Of a stretch of 64,000 nucleotides of DNA, positions 1 through 7,647 are shown one piece after another. Position 1 is the first letter of the stretch. Every line of letters starts with the position of its first letter. The stretch comes from Caulobacter sp. BK020 (GTDB taxonomy: Bacteria > Pseudomonadota > Alphaproteobacteria > Caulobacterales > Caulobacteraceae): NCBI RefSeq assembly GCF_004342605.1, contig NZ_SLZL01000003.1:248001-312000 (forward strand), in the 5' to 3' direction. The notes beneath the pieces are model-generated. The model saw nothing but the letters and a program-made list of their open reading frames with translations. It made no database searches and had not been told where the DNA came from. The translations under genes and the position numbers were made by a program.

Positions 1-297
1 GGTCTCGGCGATCAGGACGTCGCCGTTGGGCAGCACGTAAAGCCAGCGGGGATGGTCCAGGCCGCGGACCAGGGCGGTGGCGACGAAGCCGGGCGCGGCG
101 TCCGGCGTCTGGCCGTCGGCCCAGCCGACCGCCGGGGCGATCTTCATCACCGGGATCGTCTGCTTCCTGGCGGCGGGGAGGGCGGGATTGGGGCCGTAGC
201 CCTGTTCGGGGGGGAGGGCCGGTCCGGCGCCGCAGGCCGACAGCAGCAAGGCGGCGGGACCGGCGATCAGCAGGGCGCGATGAGCCTTGGGCGTCAC
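1..297 (-). CDS. PQQ-dependent sugar (sorbosone-type) dehydrogenase, N-terminal part
   Basis: This is the first 99 codons of a leftward gene that runs off the window. It begins with GTG. The N-terminus is a lipoprotein signal with lipobox LLLSAC, so the product is probably anchored at the outer membrane or faces the periplasm. After a short linker comes GLDHPRWLYVLPNGDVLIAET-like sequence (about residues 78-99), typical of the first blade of soluble PQQ sugar/sorbosone dehydrogenase beta-propellers. These enzymes oxidise aldoses in the periplasm. The catalytic and PQQ-binding residues lie outside the window, so the substrate cannot be stated. Confidence 0.7.
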   Translation of the reverse strand, partial: MTPKAHRALLIAGPAALLLSACGAGPALPPEQGYGPNPALPAARKQTIPVMKIAPAVGWADGQTPDAAPGFVATALVRGLDHPRWLYVLPNGDVLIAET

Positions 298-358
298 GGC
301 CTTGGTTCCTTCGTTGCGTCGGGACTCAACGCGGAGCGGGGGCTCAAGGCTCCAGAGC

Positions 359-799
359 CTAGGCCGGCGCGTGCTCGTCCAGCCAGCGGCGGAAGAAGCC
401 GGCGTCGGGCAGGCCCGCCTGGTTGGCCGCGACCTTACCGTCCTTGAACAGGAACAGGGCCGGGATGCCGCGCACGCCATAGGCCTGGGCCAGGGCCGGC
501 TCCGCGTCGACATCGACCTTCACGAAGCGGGCGCGAGGCTCCAGTTCGGCGGCCGACCGGGCGAAGATCGGGGCGATCGCCTTGCACGGCCCGCACCAGG
601 CCGCCCAGAAATCAGCGACGATCGGGATCTGGCTGCTGGCGACATGCTTGCGGAAACGGGTGGTGGTCAGGTCGACCGGCTGGCCGGTGAACAGCGGCTG
701 GGCGCAGCGCCCGCACTTGGCCGCCTTGGCGTCACGCTGGGCCGGCAGGCGGTTGGTGGCGTCGCAGTGTGGGCAGACGATGTTGACGGTCTCGGCCAT
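359..799 (-). CDS. trxC: Thioredoxin with N-terminal zinc ribbon (thioredoxin 2 type)
   Basis: The product is a 146-residue cytoplasmic disulfide reductase. Residues 9-32 hold two CxxC pairs (CPHC and CGRC), the zinc ribbon that separates thioredoxin 2 from thioredoxin 1. The thioredoxin fold follows with active site WCGPCK near residues 68-73 and the cis-proline segment GIPALFLF. Length and domain order match TrxC. It stands alone, 61 bp from the divergently unrelated dehydrogenase start at 297. A copy of the palindrome found before manD lies 128 bp upstream of its start (927-937), so control by the neighbouring GntR-type regulator is possible but unproven. Confidence 0.88.
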   Translation of the reverse strand: MAETVNIVCPHCDATNRLPAQRDAKAAKCGRCAQPLFTGQPVDLTTTRFRKHVASSQIPIVADFWAAWCGPCKAIAPIFARSAAELEPRARFVKVDVDAEPALAQAYGVRGIPALFLFKDGKVAANQAGLPDAGFFRRWLDEHAPA

Positions 800-926
800 G
801 GCGGTGTCTCAACGAGCGCGGCGGGCGTCCGGTTCTATCGCGCCCGGCCTTCGAGGCGGTCGAGAGTCGGCCGTCTTCCGATTGCAGGGTCAAATAGACC
901 GGCCAAATTCTATTCTGCGAGCGTCA

Positions 927-937
927 TGGTCAGGCCA
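927..937. promoter_or_regulatory. Candidate GntR/FadR-type operator, copy 1
   Basis: TGGTCAGGCCA is an imperfect palindrome, identical over 11 bases to the site at 1833-1843 before manD. It fits the TGGTC-N-GACCA pattern bound by many FCD-domain GntR regulators. It lies between the regulator gene and the thioredoxin gene. A weaker relative, GACCGGCCAA, sits about 30 bp away at 898-907. Binding is inferred. Confidence 0.5.
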
Positions 938-965
938 ATTTCTTGCCGCGAGCCCGTCGAACCCA

Positions 966-1727
966 TCAGATCAGGGAGCGGCGCGCCAGTTCGCTGCGGC
1001 GGGCGGCGACCTCGCTACGGGCCTGCTGCATCGCGTCGATCTCGGTGGCGGTCAGCAGGTTGTCGATCACCCGACCCAGGTGCTCGCGCATGGCGTTGCG
1101 AGCGGTCTTGGAGTCGCGGGCCTTCAGGGCGCTGAGGATCTCCTGGTGGTCGTCGATCAGCGGCCGCACGCCCACCTGCCGGGCGCGCTCCAGCATCGCC
1201 CGGCACAGCGGCGACTTGTAGCGCAGGTCCCACAGGTTCTCGATCACCGTGACCAGGGCGCTGTTGCGGGTGGCGCGAGCGATGGCGACGTGGAACCGGC
1301 GGTCGGCCAGGTCGCCGCGCACGTCGTGTTCGTTCTCCTCGACCATGTCGTCGAGGATTTTTTCCAGGTCGATCAGTTCCTGGTCGGTAATGGTGGTGGC
1401 GGCCAGGGCGCACGACTCGCCCTCGATCAGGCGGCGGGCCTCGGTCAGCTCGAAGGCGCCGATGTCCAGCTCCGGCGCGGGCGCCTCGGCGGGCGCGGCC
1501 TCGGTGACATAGACGCCCGAGCCATGACGGGCCTCGACCAGGCCGCGGATCTCCAGCGCGATCATCGCCTCGCGCACCGTGGGCCGGCTGACCCTGAATT
1601 CCTCGGCCAGATCGCGTTCTGAGGGCAGGCGATGCCCTGGCTGGAACGCACCTTCGCGGATCGATTCGGCGATCGCATTGGCGACTTGCTGGTAGAGCTT
1701 CCGGGTTTCTGCGGTCGATGTGGTCAT
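966..1727 (-). CDS. GntR-family transcriptional regulator, FadR/FCD subfamily
   Basis: A 253-residue regulator. Residues 8-75 are a winged helix-turn-helix of GntR type (LYQQVANAIAESI, then LPSERDLAEEF, then VSRPTVREAMIALEIRGLV). Residues about 95-235 form the all-helical FCD ligand domain with the usual Asp and His metal or ligand positions (RRFHVAIA and the DDHQEIL segment). I chose ATG 1727 over an upstream in-frame ATG because GGGAAAG precedes it and it starts the conserved domain. It is divergent from mannonate dehydratase, so a sugar-acid metabolite is a likely effector. The shared TGGTCAGGCCA sites suggest it controls manD and possibly itself. Confidence 0.85.
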   Translation of the reverse strand: MTTSTAETRKLYQQVANAIAESIREGAFQPGHRLPSERDLAEEFRVSRPTVREAMIALEIRGLVEARHGSGVYVTEAAPAEAPAPELDIGAFELTEARRLIEGESCALAATTITDQELIDLEKILDDMVEENEHDVRGDLADRRFHVAIARATRNSALVTVIENLWDLRYKSPLCRAMLERARQVGVRPLIDDHQEILSALKARDSKTARNAMREHLGRVIDNLLTATEIDAMQQARSEVAARRSELARRSLI

Positions 1728-1832
1728 GGGACTTTCCCGCCCGCTCGTATCGGCGGGCCGACGCCAGCCTAGAGCATGGAAGCGAAAGACGCCATGACGC
1801 ACTGGCGCGTCCGCAAGATATGTCCTATGGAT

Positions 1833-1843
1833 TGGTCAGGCCA
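1833..1843. promoter_or_regulatory. Candidate GntR/FadR-type operator, copy 2, before manD
   Basis: TGGTCAGGCCA lies 30 bp upstream of the manD start in the divergent intergenic region, placed to block the manD promoter. It is identical to the core at 927-937. The reverse complement TGGCCTGACCA differs at only two symmetric pairs, so it can hold a dimer. Confidence 0.6.
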
Positions 1844-1873
1844 CTTACGTAGAGAAGGCAGACCAACACTCCC

Positions 1874-3085
1874 ATGCTCAAGATCATCGACGCCAAGGTC
1901 ATCGTCACCTGCCCGGGGCGGAACTTCGTCACCCTGAAGATCACCACCTCGGACGGCGTCACGGGCGTCGGCGACGCCACGCTCAATGGGCGGGAGCTGG
2001 CCGTCGTCAGCTATCTGCGCGACCACATGATCCCCTGCCTGATCGGCCGCGACGCCCACCGGATCGAGGACATCTGGCAGTTCTTCTACCGCGGCTCGTA
2101 CTGGCGCGGCGGCCCGGTGGCCATGACCGCGCTGGCTGCGGTCGACATGGCCCTGTGGGACATCAAGGGCAAGGTCGCCGGCCTGCCGGTCTACCAGATG
2201 CTGGGCGGGGCCTGCCGCGAGGGCGTCACGGTCTATGGCCACGCCAACGGCGAGACCATCGAGGACACCATCGCCGAGGCGGTGAAGTACAAGGGCATGG
2301 GCTACAAGGCCATCCGCCTGCAGACCGGCGTGCCTGGCCTGGCCAGCACCTACGGCGTGTCGGGCGACAAGATGTTCTACGAGCCGGCCGACGCCGACCT
2401 GCCCACCGAGAACGTCTGGTCGACGGCCAAGTACCTCAACCACGCGCCCAAGCTGTTCGAAAAGGCCCGCGAGGTTCTGGGCTGGGACGTCCACCTGCTG
2501 CACGACGTCCACCACCGCCTGACGCCGATCGAGGCGGCCCGCCTGGGCAAGGACCTGGAGCCCTACCGCCTATTCTGGCTGGAGGACGCGGTGCCCGCCG
2601 AGAACCAGGCCGGCTTCCGCCTGATGCGCCAGCACACCACCACCCCGCTGGCCGTCGGCGAGATCTTCAGCCACGTCTGGGACGCCAACATCCTGATCCA
2701 GGAACAGCTGATCGACTATCTGCGGGCCACGGTGCTGCACGCCGGCGGCATCACCAACCTGAAGAAGATCGCCGCCTTCGCCGACCTGCACCACGTCAAG
2801 ACCGGCTGCCACGGCGCCACCGACCTGTCGCCGATCACCATGGCCGCGGCCCTGCACTTCGACATGTCGATCCCCAACTTCGGCCTGCAGGAATATATGC
2901 GCCACACGCCGGAGACCGACGCGGTGTTCCCGCACGCCTACAGCTTCAGCGACGGCCTGCTGCATCCGGGCGACAAGCCCGGCCTTGGCGTCGACATCGA
3001 CGAGGCCCTGGCCGAGCACTATCCCTACAAGCGCGCCTACCTGCCGGTGAACCGGCTGGAGGACGGGACCATGTTCAACTGGTGA
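1874..3085 (+). CDS. manD: D-mannonate dehydratase, enolase superfamily (ManD)
   Basis: A 403-residue enolase-superfamily enzyme of normal ManD length. ManD dehydrates D-mannonate to 2-keto-3-deoxy-D-gluconate in glucuronate breakdown. The N-terminal capping domain (residues 1-115) carries the family sequence [22 protein letters not shown]. The barrel has the metal ligands in [25 protein letters not shown] and LAVGEIFSH, and the HGATDLSPI segment typical of ManD. The product ends GTMFNW. It is transcribed divergently from a GntR-type regulator. Some close ManD relatives act poorly on mannonate, so substrate strength is uncertain. The product would feed the Entner-Doudoroff route encoded at 13-18 kb. 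Confidence 0.9.
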   Translation: MLKIIDAKVIVTCPGRNFVTLKITTSDGVTGVGDATLNGRELAVVSYLRDHMIPCLIGRDAHRIEDIWQFFYRGSYWRGGPVAMTALAAVDMALWDIKGKVAGLPVYQMLGGACREGVTVYGHANGETIEDTIAEAVKYKGMGYKAIRLQTGVPGLASTYGVSGDKMFYEPADADLPTENVWSTAKYLNHAPKLFEKAREVLGWDVHLLHDVHHRLTPIEAARLGKDLEPYRLFWLEDAVPAENQAGFRLMRQHTTTPLAVGEIFSHVWDANILIQEQLIDYLRATVLHAGGITNLKKIAAFADLHHVKTGCHGATDLSPITMAAALHFDMSIPNFGLQEYMRHTPETDAVFPHAYSFSDGLLHPGDKPGLGVDIDEALAEHYPYKRAYLPVNRLEDGTMFNW

Positions 3086-3095
3086 CGTGTTTCCT

Positions 3096-3119
3096 CCGCG
3101 CCGTCTGGTGGCGGCGCGG
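3096..3119. terminator. GC hairpin between convergent genes
   Basis: CCGCGCCG and CGGCGCGG form a perfect 8-bp stem with an 8-nt loop, 10 bp after the manD stop and before the stop of the convergent gene at 3134. There is no T tract, so it is only a plausible bidirectional terminator. Confidence 0.4.
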
Positions 3120-3133
3120 GGGGACCCGCAAGC

Positions 3134-3643
3134 TCACTTCACCCGCGTCAGGATCAGCGTCTGGTCCGGCGGACCGGGCCGGCCGTCGATGTCCTGTTCG
3201 ACCAGCAGGGTGTCGGGGTCGGTGCGGGTGACCTTCATCGACTGATGACGCGAGCCCTGCTCGCCGTGGGTGGTGACCGTCACCGCGCTCTGGCCCACGC
3301 GCTGGACGCTGATCTTCACCAGATTCAGATTGACCACGGCCTGGGTCGGCGGGCCGTCGAGCACGGCGTGGGCGAACTGCAGGGCGGCGACGCCGGCTTC
3401 GTCCACCTCGACCAGGGTCCAGGCCAGGGCCTTGCCGTCGTCGATGGTGACGTCCAGTTCGCCGCTCAGCGGCGCAGGGCCGGTCAGGGCGGTATTGAAC
3501 TTCGAGCGCGGCAGGTCGATCGCCCAGCGCCCGGTCACGCCCATCGGCCCGCTGAAGGGCTGGGCGCTGGCGATAGTGGGCGTGGCGACCACCAGGAGGG
3601 CGGCGCCGACCAGGGCGGAAACGGCGCGGGCGCGCTTGTTCAT
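3134..3643 (-). CDS. Secreted protein of unknown function
   Basis: I do not recognise this 169-residue protein. It opens with a clear Sec signal peptide (basic MNKRARA, a hydrophobic stretch, cleavage near ASAQ at about residue 28), so it should be periplasmic. The rest is rich in beta-prone sequence: GRWAIDLPRSKFN, then repeated short strands, ending TLILTRVK. This resembles a small single-domain lipocalin-like or DUF-type sheet protein, but I cannot name the family. It lies downstream of flgH on the same strand with a 120-bp gap, so it may or may not belong to the flagellar operon. Confidence 0.65.
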   Translation of the reverse strand: MNKRARAVSALVGAALLVVATPTIASAQPFSGPMGVTGRWAIDLPRSKFNTALTGPAPLSGELDVTIDDGKALAWTLVEVDEAGVAALQFAHAVLDGPPTQAVVNLNLVKISVQRVGQSAVTVTTHGEQGSRHQSMKVTRTDPDTLLVEQDIDGRPGPPDQTLILTRVK

Positions 3644-3763
3644 GGGGCCGGCTCCGGGATCAGGCCCGGCGAGTCCGGGCGAACGCTGTGACGCCAGGTA
3701 ATCTGGCCCCGCGCGCGCGCCCGATCAAGGAGTCCGCTCTCGGCCGTCCTCGGGCCAAGCCGC

Positions 3764-4480
3764 TTAGAACGGCGAGAACTTCTCGACCAGCGACTGGCCG
3801 GCCGGCGTCTTCTGCACGCGGCTGATGTCGCCGCGGCCGCCATAGCTGATGCGGGCCTCGGCGATCTGGGTGTGCTTGATGGTGTTGGCCGACGAGATGT
3901 CTTCCGGCCGCACGATGCCGGCCACGGTCAGCTGCCGCACCTCGGCGTTGGTGCGCACTTCCTGGGTGCCCTGGATCACCAGGTTGCCGTTGGGCATCAC
4001 GCCCGAGACGACGGCGGCGATGGTCAGGCTGATCTTTTCCGAGCGGTTCACCGAACCCGCGCCGGCGTTGGACGTGCCCGACTTGGTGTTGATCATGTTG
4101 GCCGGGTCGAAGCCGCCCGGCAGAACCTTCCCCAGGCTCGATTCCAGGCCCAGGAAGTTGGGCACGCCCAGCGAGCTGTTGGAGGCGCGCGAGGTCGCGG
4201 TCTGGTTCTTGGTGGTGGCGCTGTCGTCGATGTCGATGTTGACGGTCAGGATGTCGCCGACCTTGCTGGCGCGCTGGTCGTTGAAGAAGGTGCGCGCGCC
4301 CGTGCGCCACAGCGAGTTGGCCGAGGCGGGCTGGGGCGTGTTGACATATTGCTGGGTCATCGGCGCCAGTTGGGCCGGATAGCCGACGGGCGCCAGTTCC
4401 GGGCCCTTCACCGCTTCCTTGACGGTCGAGCAGGCGGCGAGCGGGGCGAGCAGCAGGAGGGCGGCGAGGGCGGGGCGCAT
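3764..4480 (-). CDS. flgH: Flagellar L-ring protein FlgH
   Basis: A 238-residue outer-membrane lipoprotein. The signal ends in lipobox LAAC with Cys17 as the lipidated residue. The body has FlgH family sequence: SLWRTGARTFFNDQRASKVGDILTV, then a Ser/Thr/Asn-rich middle, then GNLVIQGTQEVRTNAEVRQLTVAGIVRPEDI and the C-terminal YGGRGDI. FlgH forms the ring through which the flagellar rod crosses the outer membrane. It is the fourth gene of the leftward operon flgF-flgG-flgA-flgH and starts 14 bp after flgA ends, so the sigma-54 promoter at 6830-6845 probably drives it. Confidence 0.96.
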   Translation of the reverse strand: MRPALAALLLLAPLAACSTVKEAVKGPELAPVGYPAQLAPMTQQYVNTPQPASANSLWRTGARTFFNDQRASKVGDILTVNIDIDDSATTKNQTATSRASNSSLGVPNFLGLESSLGKVLPGGFDPANMINTKSGTSNAGAGSVNRSEKISLTIAAVVSGVMPNGNLVIQGTQEVRTNAEVRQLTVAGIVRPEDISSANTIKHTQIAEARISYGGRGDISRVQKTPAGQSLVEKFSPF

Positions 4481-4494
4481 CAGGTGTGACCTTC

Positions 4495-5238
4495 TCAGCG
4501 AGCGGCGTAGCGCAGCGTGTTGTTACGGTTGGCCTTCAGGCGCATCGCCTGCGGGCCGACGGCGGTCGAGCCGGGTCCGGTGACCACGGTCTCGATGATC
4601 TTCTTGCTGGCGGTGTTCTGGACCATCAGGCTCTCGCCGATGGCCCCCGCCGACATCGCCTTGCCTTGCAAGGTCAGCGCCACGCCGTCGTCTTCGTAGG
4701 TGACTGCGACAATATCGCCCGCCTTGATCACCTGCGGGGTCGAGACGTCGCGCAGGCTGGCGGCCGCGCCCTGGCGCAGCGGGCGCTTGACGGTCATGCC
4801 GATCAGGTCGTCGGCGTCGCGCGGGGCGTCGGAGGGGCTGGCGGCGGCCTTGATCCAGACCAGGTCTTCCGGCTGGACCAGTTCGCCGGTCGCCAGGCTG
4901 CGCGCGTAGGCAAGAACTTCCACATTGCCGCGCGAGGCGCCGGCCAGGCCGCTGTCCGAACCCTGGCGGACGATGATCCGGCGCACGCCGGCGGTGTTGA
5001 TCCAGTCCAGGCCCGCGCGGCGGGCGGCGATCTGCACCGCGCCGGCGTCGAGCACGGCCGAGGGGCCCACGCGTGTGGCGACCACGACGTCTGACGCCGC
5101 GCCGGCCCCGTCGAACAGCTCGCCCAGGGTGATGCGGCCGTCGGCGTCGGTGGTGTCGGACCGCAGGGAAACCGCCTGGCCGGCCAGGGCCGGGGTGGCG
5201 ATCAGCAGGGCGGCGAGGGCGGGAACGAACGCTTTCAT
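4495..5238 (-). CDS. flgA: Flagellar P-ring assembly chaperone FlgA
   Basis: A 247-residue periplasmic protein with a Sec signal (residues 1-19, ending ALAG). The C-terminal SAF/FlgA domain is visible: ATGELVQPEDLVWIKAA, RPLRQGAAASLRDVS, KAGDIVAVTYEDDGVALTLQGKAM, and MVQNTASKKIIETVV. FlgA helps FlgI assemble into the P ring. It starts 4 bp after flgG ends and precedes flgH by 14 bp, so it is translated from the same leftward message. FlgI itself is not in the window. Confidence 0.93.
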   Translation of the reverse strand: MKAFVPALAALLIATPALAGQAVSLRSDTTDADGRITLGELFDGAGAASDVVVATRVGPSAVLDAGAVQIAARRAGLDWINTAGVRRIIVRQGSDSGLAGASRGNVEVLAYARSLATGELVQPEDLVWIKAAASPSDAPRDADDLIGMTVKRPLRQGAAASLRDVSTPQVIKAGDIVAVTYEDDGVALTLQGKAMSAGAIGESLMVQNTASKKIIETVVTGPGSTAVGPQAMRLKANRNNTLRYAAR

Positions 5239-5242
5239 CGGC

Positions 5243-6031
5243 TTACGACCTCAGGTTCGACGTGGCTTGGAGCATCTGGTCGGCCGTGGTGATGACCTTG
5301 GAGTTCATCTCGTAGGCGCGCTGGGCGACGATCAGGGCGGTGATCTCGCTGACCGAGTCGACGTTGCTGGCCTCGGTGTAGTTCTGCAGCAGCGTGCCGA
5401 AGCCGGGCTGGCCGGGGGCGGCGATGTTGGCCGCACCCGAGGCCGCGGTTTCCATGAACATGTTGTCGCCGATGGCTTCCAGCCCGCCTTCGTTCATGAA
5501 GTTGGCCAGTTCGATCTGGCCGACCGTCTGCGGGGTCGGGTCGCCGTCGAGCTTGACCTGCACCAGGCCGGTCTTGCTGATCGTGGTCGAGACGGCGTTC
5601 TGCGGGATCGTGATGCCCGGCTGGACGGTGTAGCCGTCCTCGGTGACGATCTGTCCCTGGTCGTTGGTCGAGAAGTTGCCGGCGCGGGTATAGGCGGTCT
5701 CGCCCGAAGGCAGCAGGATCTGCAGGAAGCCCTTGCCCTGGATGGCCACGTCGAACTCGTTGTTCGTCATGGTCGGCGTGCCCTGCTCGTGGATGCGGTA
5801 GACCGACCCGGCCTTCACGCCGCCGCCGATCTGCACGCCCGTCGGCACCACGTTGCCGTCGCTGGACGACTGCGAGCCGGCCCGCTCGATGGTCTGGTAG
5901 ATCAGGTCCTGGAACTCGGCCCGCTGGCGCTTGAAGCCGACGGTGTTCATGTTGGCGATGTTGTTGGAGATGACCTCGACGTTCAGCTGTTGGGCCGACA
6001 TGCCGGTCGCGGCGGTGCGAAGCGCTTGCAT
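5243..6031 (-). CDS. flgG: Flagellar distal rod protein FlgG
   Basis: A 262-residue axial protein of standard FlgG length. The N-terminal rod motif ALRTAATGMSAQQLNVEVIS is followed by NNIANMNTVGFKRQRAEFQDL. The central domain is of FlgG type (QGKGFLQILLPSGETAYTRAGNF). The C-terminal axial helix contains LQNYTEASNVDSVSEITALI and ends in YEMNSKVITTADQML. It lacks a cleaved signal, as expected for a type III export substrate. It lies 12 bp downstream of flgF in the leftward operon. Confidence 0.96.
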   Translation of the reverse strand: MQALRTAATGMSAQQLNVEVISNNIANMNTVGFKRQRAEFQDLIYQTIERAGSQSSSDGNVVPTGVQIGGGVKAGSVYRIHEQGTPTMTNNEFDVAIQGKGFLQILLPSGETAYTRAGNFSTNDQGQIVTEDGYTVQPGITIPQNAVSTTISKTGLVQVKLDGDPTPQTVGQIELANFMNEGGLEAIGDNMFMETAASGAANIAAPGQPGFGTLLQNYTEASNVDSVSEITALIVAQRAYEMNSKVITTADQMLQATSNLRS

Positions 6032-6043
6032 CGTTGTCTATCC

Positions 6044-6781
6044 TTACTGCGGCTTGCCCAGGCGCTCGACGGCGCTCCGGGACAGTTCCGAGGTTTGGTC
6101 CATCATCTTGGCCACGCTCTCGTAGGCGCGGCTGACCTCGATCAGCTTGGTGATCTGGGTGATCGATTGGACGTTGGAGGCTTCCAGCATGCCCTGGTGG
6201 ATCACGGCGTCCGGGGCGGCCTGGGGGGTGTCGTTGGTGGTGTTGCGATAGAGGTTGTCGCCGTCCTTGCGGAAGCTGGCCAGGTCGGTCGGACGCACCA
6301 CGGCGACCTTGCCGGCGCGCTCGGCGCCCTGGCTGACCGTCCCGTCGCGGGCGATGGTGACCGGGCCCTTCAGCGGGTCCAGCAAGATCTCGCCGCCGCC
6401 GTCGTCCAGCACGGGCTGGCCGTTCTGGGTGACCAGCTTGCCCTCGGGGTTCATCGTGAAGCGGCCGTCGCGGGTGTAGCGCTCGCCGCCGGCGGTGGAG
6501 ACCTTGAAGAAGCCCTGGCCTTCCAGGGCCAGGTCGAAGTCGCCGCCGGTCTGGGTCAGGGCGCCCTGGCCGAAGTCGCGCGCCACGCCGTCGTCGAGCA
6601 CGAACTTCACCGGGTTGGCGCCGCCGACGGTGCGGGCCGGTTTCGCCGGCTCGGTGCGGACCATCAGCTCCTCGACCTTGAAGCCGGTCGTGTTGGCGTT
6701 GGCGATGTTGTTGGCCACGATGTCGAGTTCGCGGCGCAGGGTCATCTGCCGCGAAAGTCCGACGTAAAGTGCGTTGTCCAT
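6044..6781 (-). CDS. flgF: Flagellar proximal rod protein FlgF
   Basis: A 245-residue rod protein. It has the axial N-terminus ALYVGLSRQMTLRRELDIVA followed by NNIANANTTGFK, a middle with LALEGQGFFKVSTAGGERYT, and the C-terminal SNVQSITQITKLIEVSRAYE. It is shorter than FlgG and has a less conserved centre, as is usual for FlgF. It is the first gene of the leftward flgF-flgG-flgA-flgH operon. The start lies about 49 bp downstream of a perfect sigma-54 element, matching the late flagellar gene class in Caulobacter. Confidence 0.95.
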   Translation of the reverse strand: MDNALYVGLSRQMTLRRELDIVANNIANANTTGFKVEELMVRTEPAKPARTVGGANPVKFVLDDGVARDFGQGALTQTGGDFDLALEGQGFFKVSTAGGERYTRDGRFTMNPEGKLVTQNGQPVLDDGGGEILLDPLKGPVTIARDGTVSQGAERAGKVAVVRPTDLASFRKDGDNLYRNTTNDTPQAAPDAVIHQGMLEASNVQSITQITKLIEVSRAYESVAKMMDQTSELSRSAVERLGKPQ

Positions 6782-6829
6782 GACCGGTTACCGAGACGGC
6801 TGGCGCGACAAATGCGCCGCAAGTCAGCA

Positions 6830-6845
6830 AGCAACCCTCGTGCCA
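6830..6845 (-). promoter_or_regulatory. Sigma-54 promoter for flgFGAH
   Basis: On the minus strand the sequence is TGGCACGAGGGTTGCT. GG and GC are separated by exactly 10 bases, matching the -24/-12 consensus TGGCAC-N5-TTGCT at every position. It points toward flgF. Transcription should begin roughly at 6815-6820. Confidence 0.88.
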
Positions 6846-6953
6846 AGTCGAAAAGACAAGGAATTTCAACGGAAAGAAAGGTTAACGCGGCCCTGGGGGC
6901 GGAGTCTGCCGGGCAGATTCAGCCTGCGACGAAATGGCCTTCAAAAGACATCG

Positions 6954-6961
6954 TTAACCAT
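6954..6961 (+). promoter_or_regulatory. CtrA half-site before fliL
   Basis: TTAACCAT matches the strong CtrA half-site known in Caulobacter. It lies 45 bp upstream of the fliL start. A second GTTAAC occurs at 6881-6886. fliL-type class II flagellar operons are activated by CtrA in C. crescentus; the exact promoter here is inferred. Confidence 0.55.
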
Positions 6962-7005
6962 GCTCCACGCATGAGTAGATCCGTAGATTCCAAGGAACCG
7001 CGCGC

Positions 7006-7620
7006 GTGGCCAACAAACCCCCCAAGGACGCTCCCGCCCCGGAAGGCGAAGAGGGCGCCGCCGAGGGCGAAGCTCCGGCTAAGAAGAAGCCGCCGATGAT
7101 GATCATCATCGCGGCCGCGGCGGCCGTGGTGCTGATCGGCGGCGGCGTGACCGGGTTCCTGCTGCTGAAGCCCAAGCCCGACGCCCACGGCGAGGCGGGC
7201 CACGAAAAGCCCAAGAAGAAAGAGAAGAAGAAGGAAGAAAAGGGCGGTCACGGCGGGGGCGGCGAGGGCGCCGCGCCCGTGGCCGGCGCGCCGGTGATCA
7301 AGGAAGGCCCCGACGGCGTGGTGTTCTACACCCTGCCGGACATCGTCGTGAACATGCAGGCCGCCGACGGCAAGTCGACCTTCCTGAAGCTGAAACTGAC
7401 CTTCGAACTGCCCGACGAGGAGACGGCCGAGGCCCTGACGCCGAACCTTCCGCGTCTGCAGGACATGTTCCAGACCTTCCTGCGCGAACTGCGCCCCGAA
7501 GACCTCAACGGCAGCCAGGGCAGCTATCAGCTGCGCGCCGAGCTGCTGCGTCGCGTTAATCTGGTCGCCGCGCCTTCCAAGGTGAACGCGGTGCTGATCG
7601 AGGAGATGCTGATCAACTAG
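7006..7620 (+). CDS. fliL: Flagellar basal-body protein FliL
   Basis: A 204-residue inner-membrane protein associated with the stator and basal body. It has a charged cytoplasmic tail, one membrane segment at about residues 31-54, a Lys/Glu-rich linker, and a periplasmic FliL domain (VFYTLPDIVVNMQAADGKST, then LKLKLTFELPDEE). It ends RVNLVAAPSKVNAVLIEEMLIN. The start is GTG 7006 preceded by AAGGAA. It opens the rightward flagellar operon and is followed 27 bp later by fliM. Confidence 0.93.
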   Translation: MANKPPKDAPAPEGEEGAAEGEAPAKKKPPMMIIIAAAAAVVLIGGGVTGFLLLKPKPDAHGEAGHEKPKKKEKKKEEKGGHGGGGEGAAPVAGAPVIKEGPDGVVFYTLPDIVVNMQAADGKSTFLKLKLTFELPDEETAEALTPNLPRLQDMFQTFLRELRPEDLNGSQGSYQLRAELLRRVNLVAAPSKVNAVLIEEMLIN

Positions 7621-7647
7621 TCTCCGGGCTGGCTGAGGCGAACCGAC

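Noticed and set aside
1769..1798. A sixth copy of the CTAG-bounded element (CCTAGAGCATGGAAGCG)
   Set aside because: Only the first ten or so bases match; the stems and T tract are absent.
4925..7099. A 724-codon plus-strand frame opposite flgA-flgG-flgF
   Set aside because: Antisense to three clear flagellar genes and without recognisable domains.
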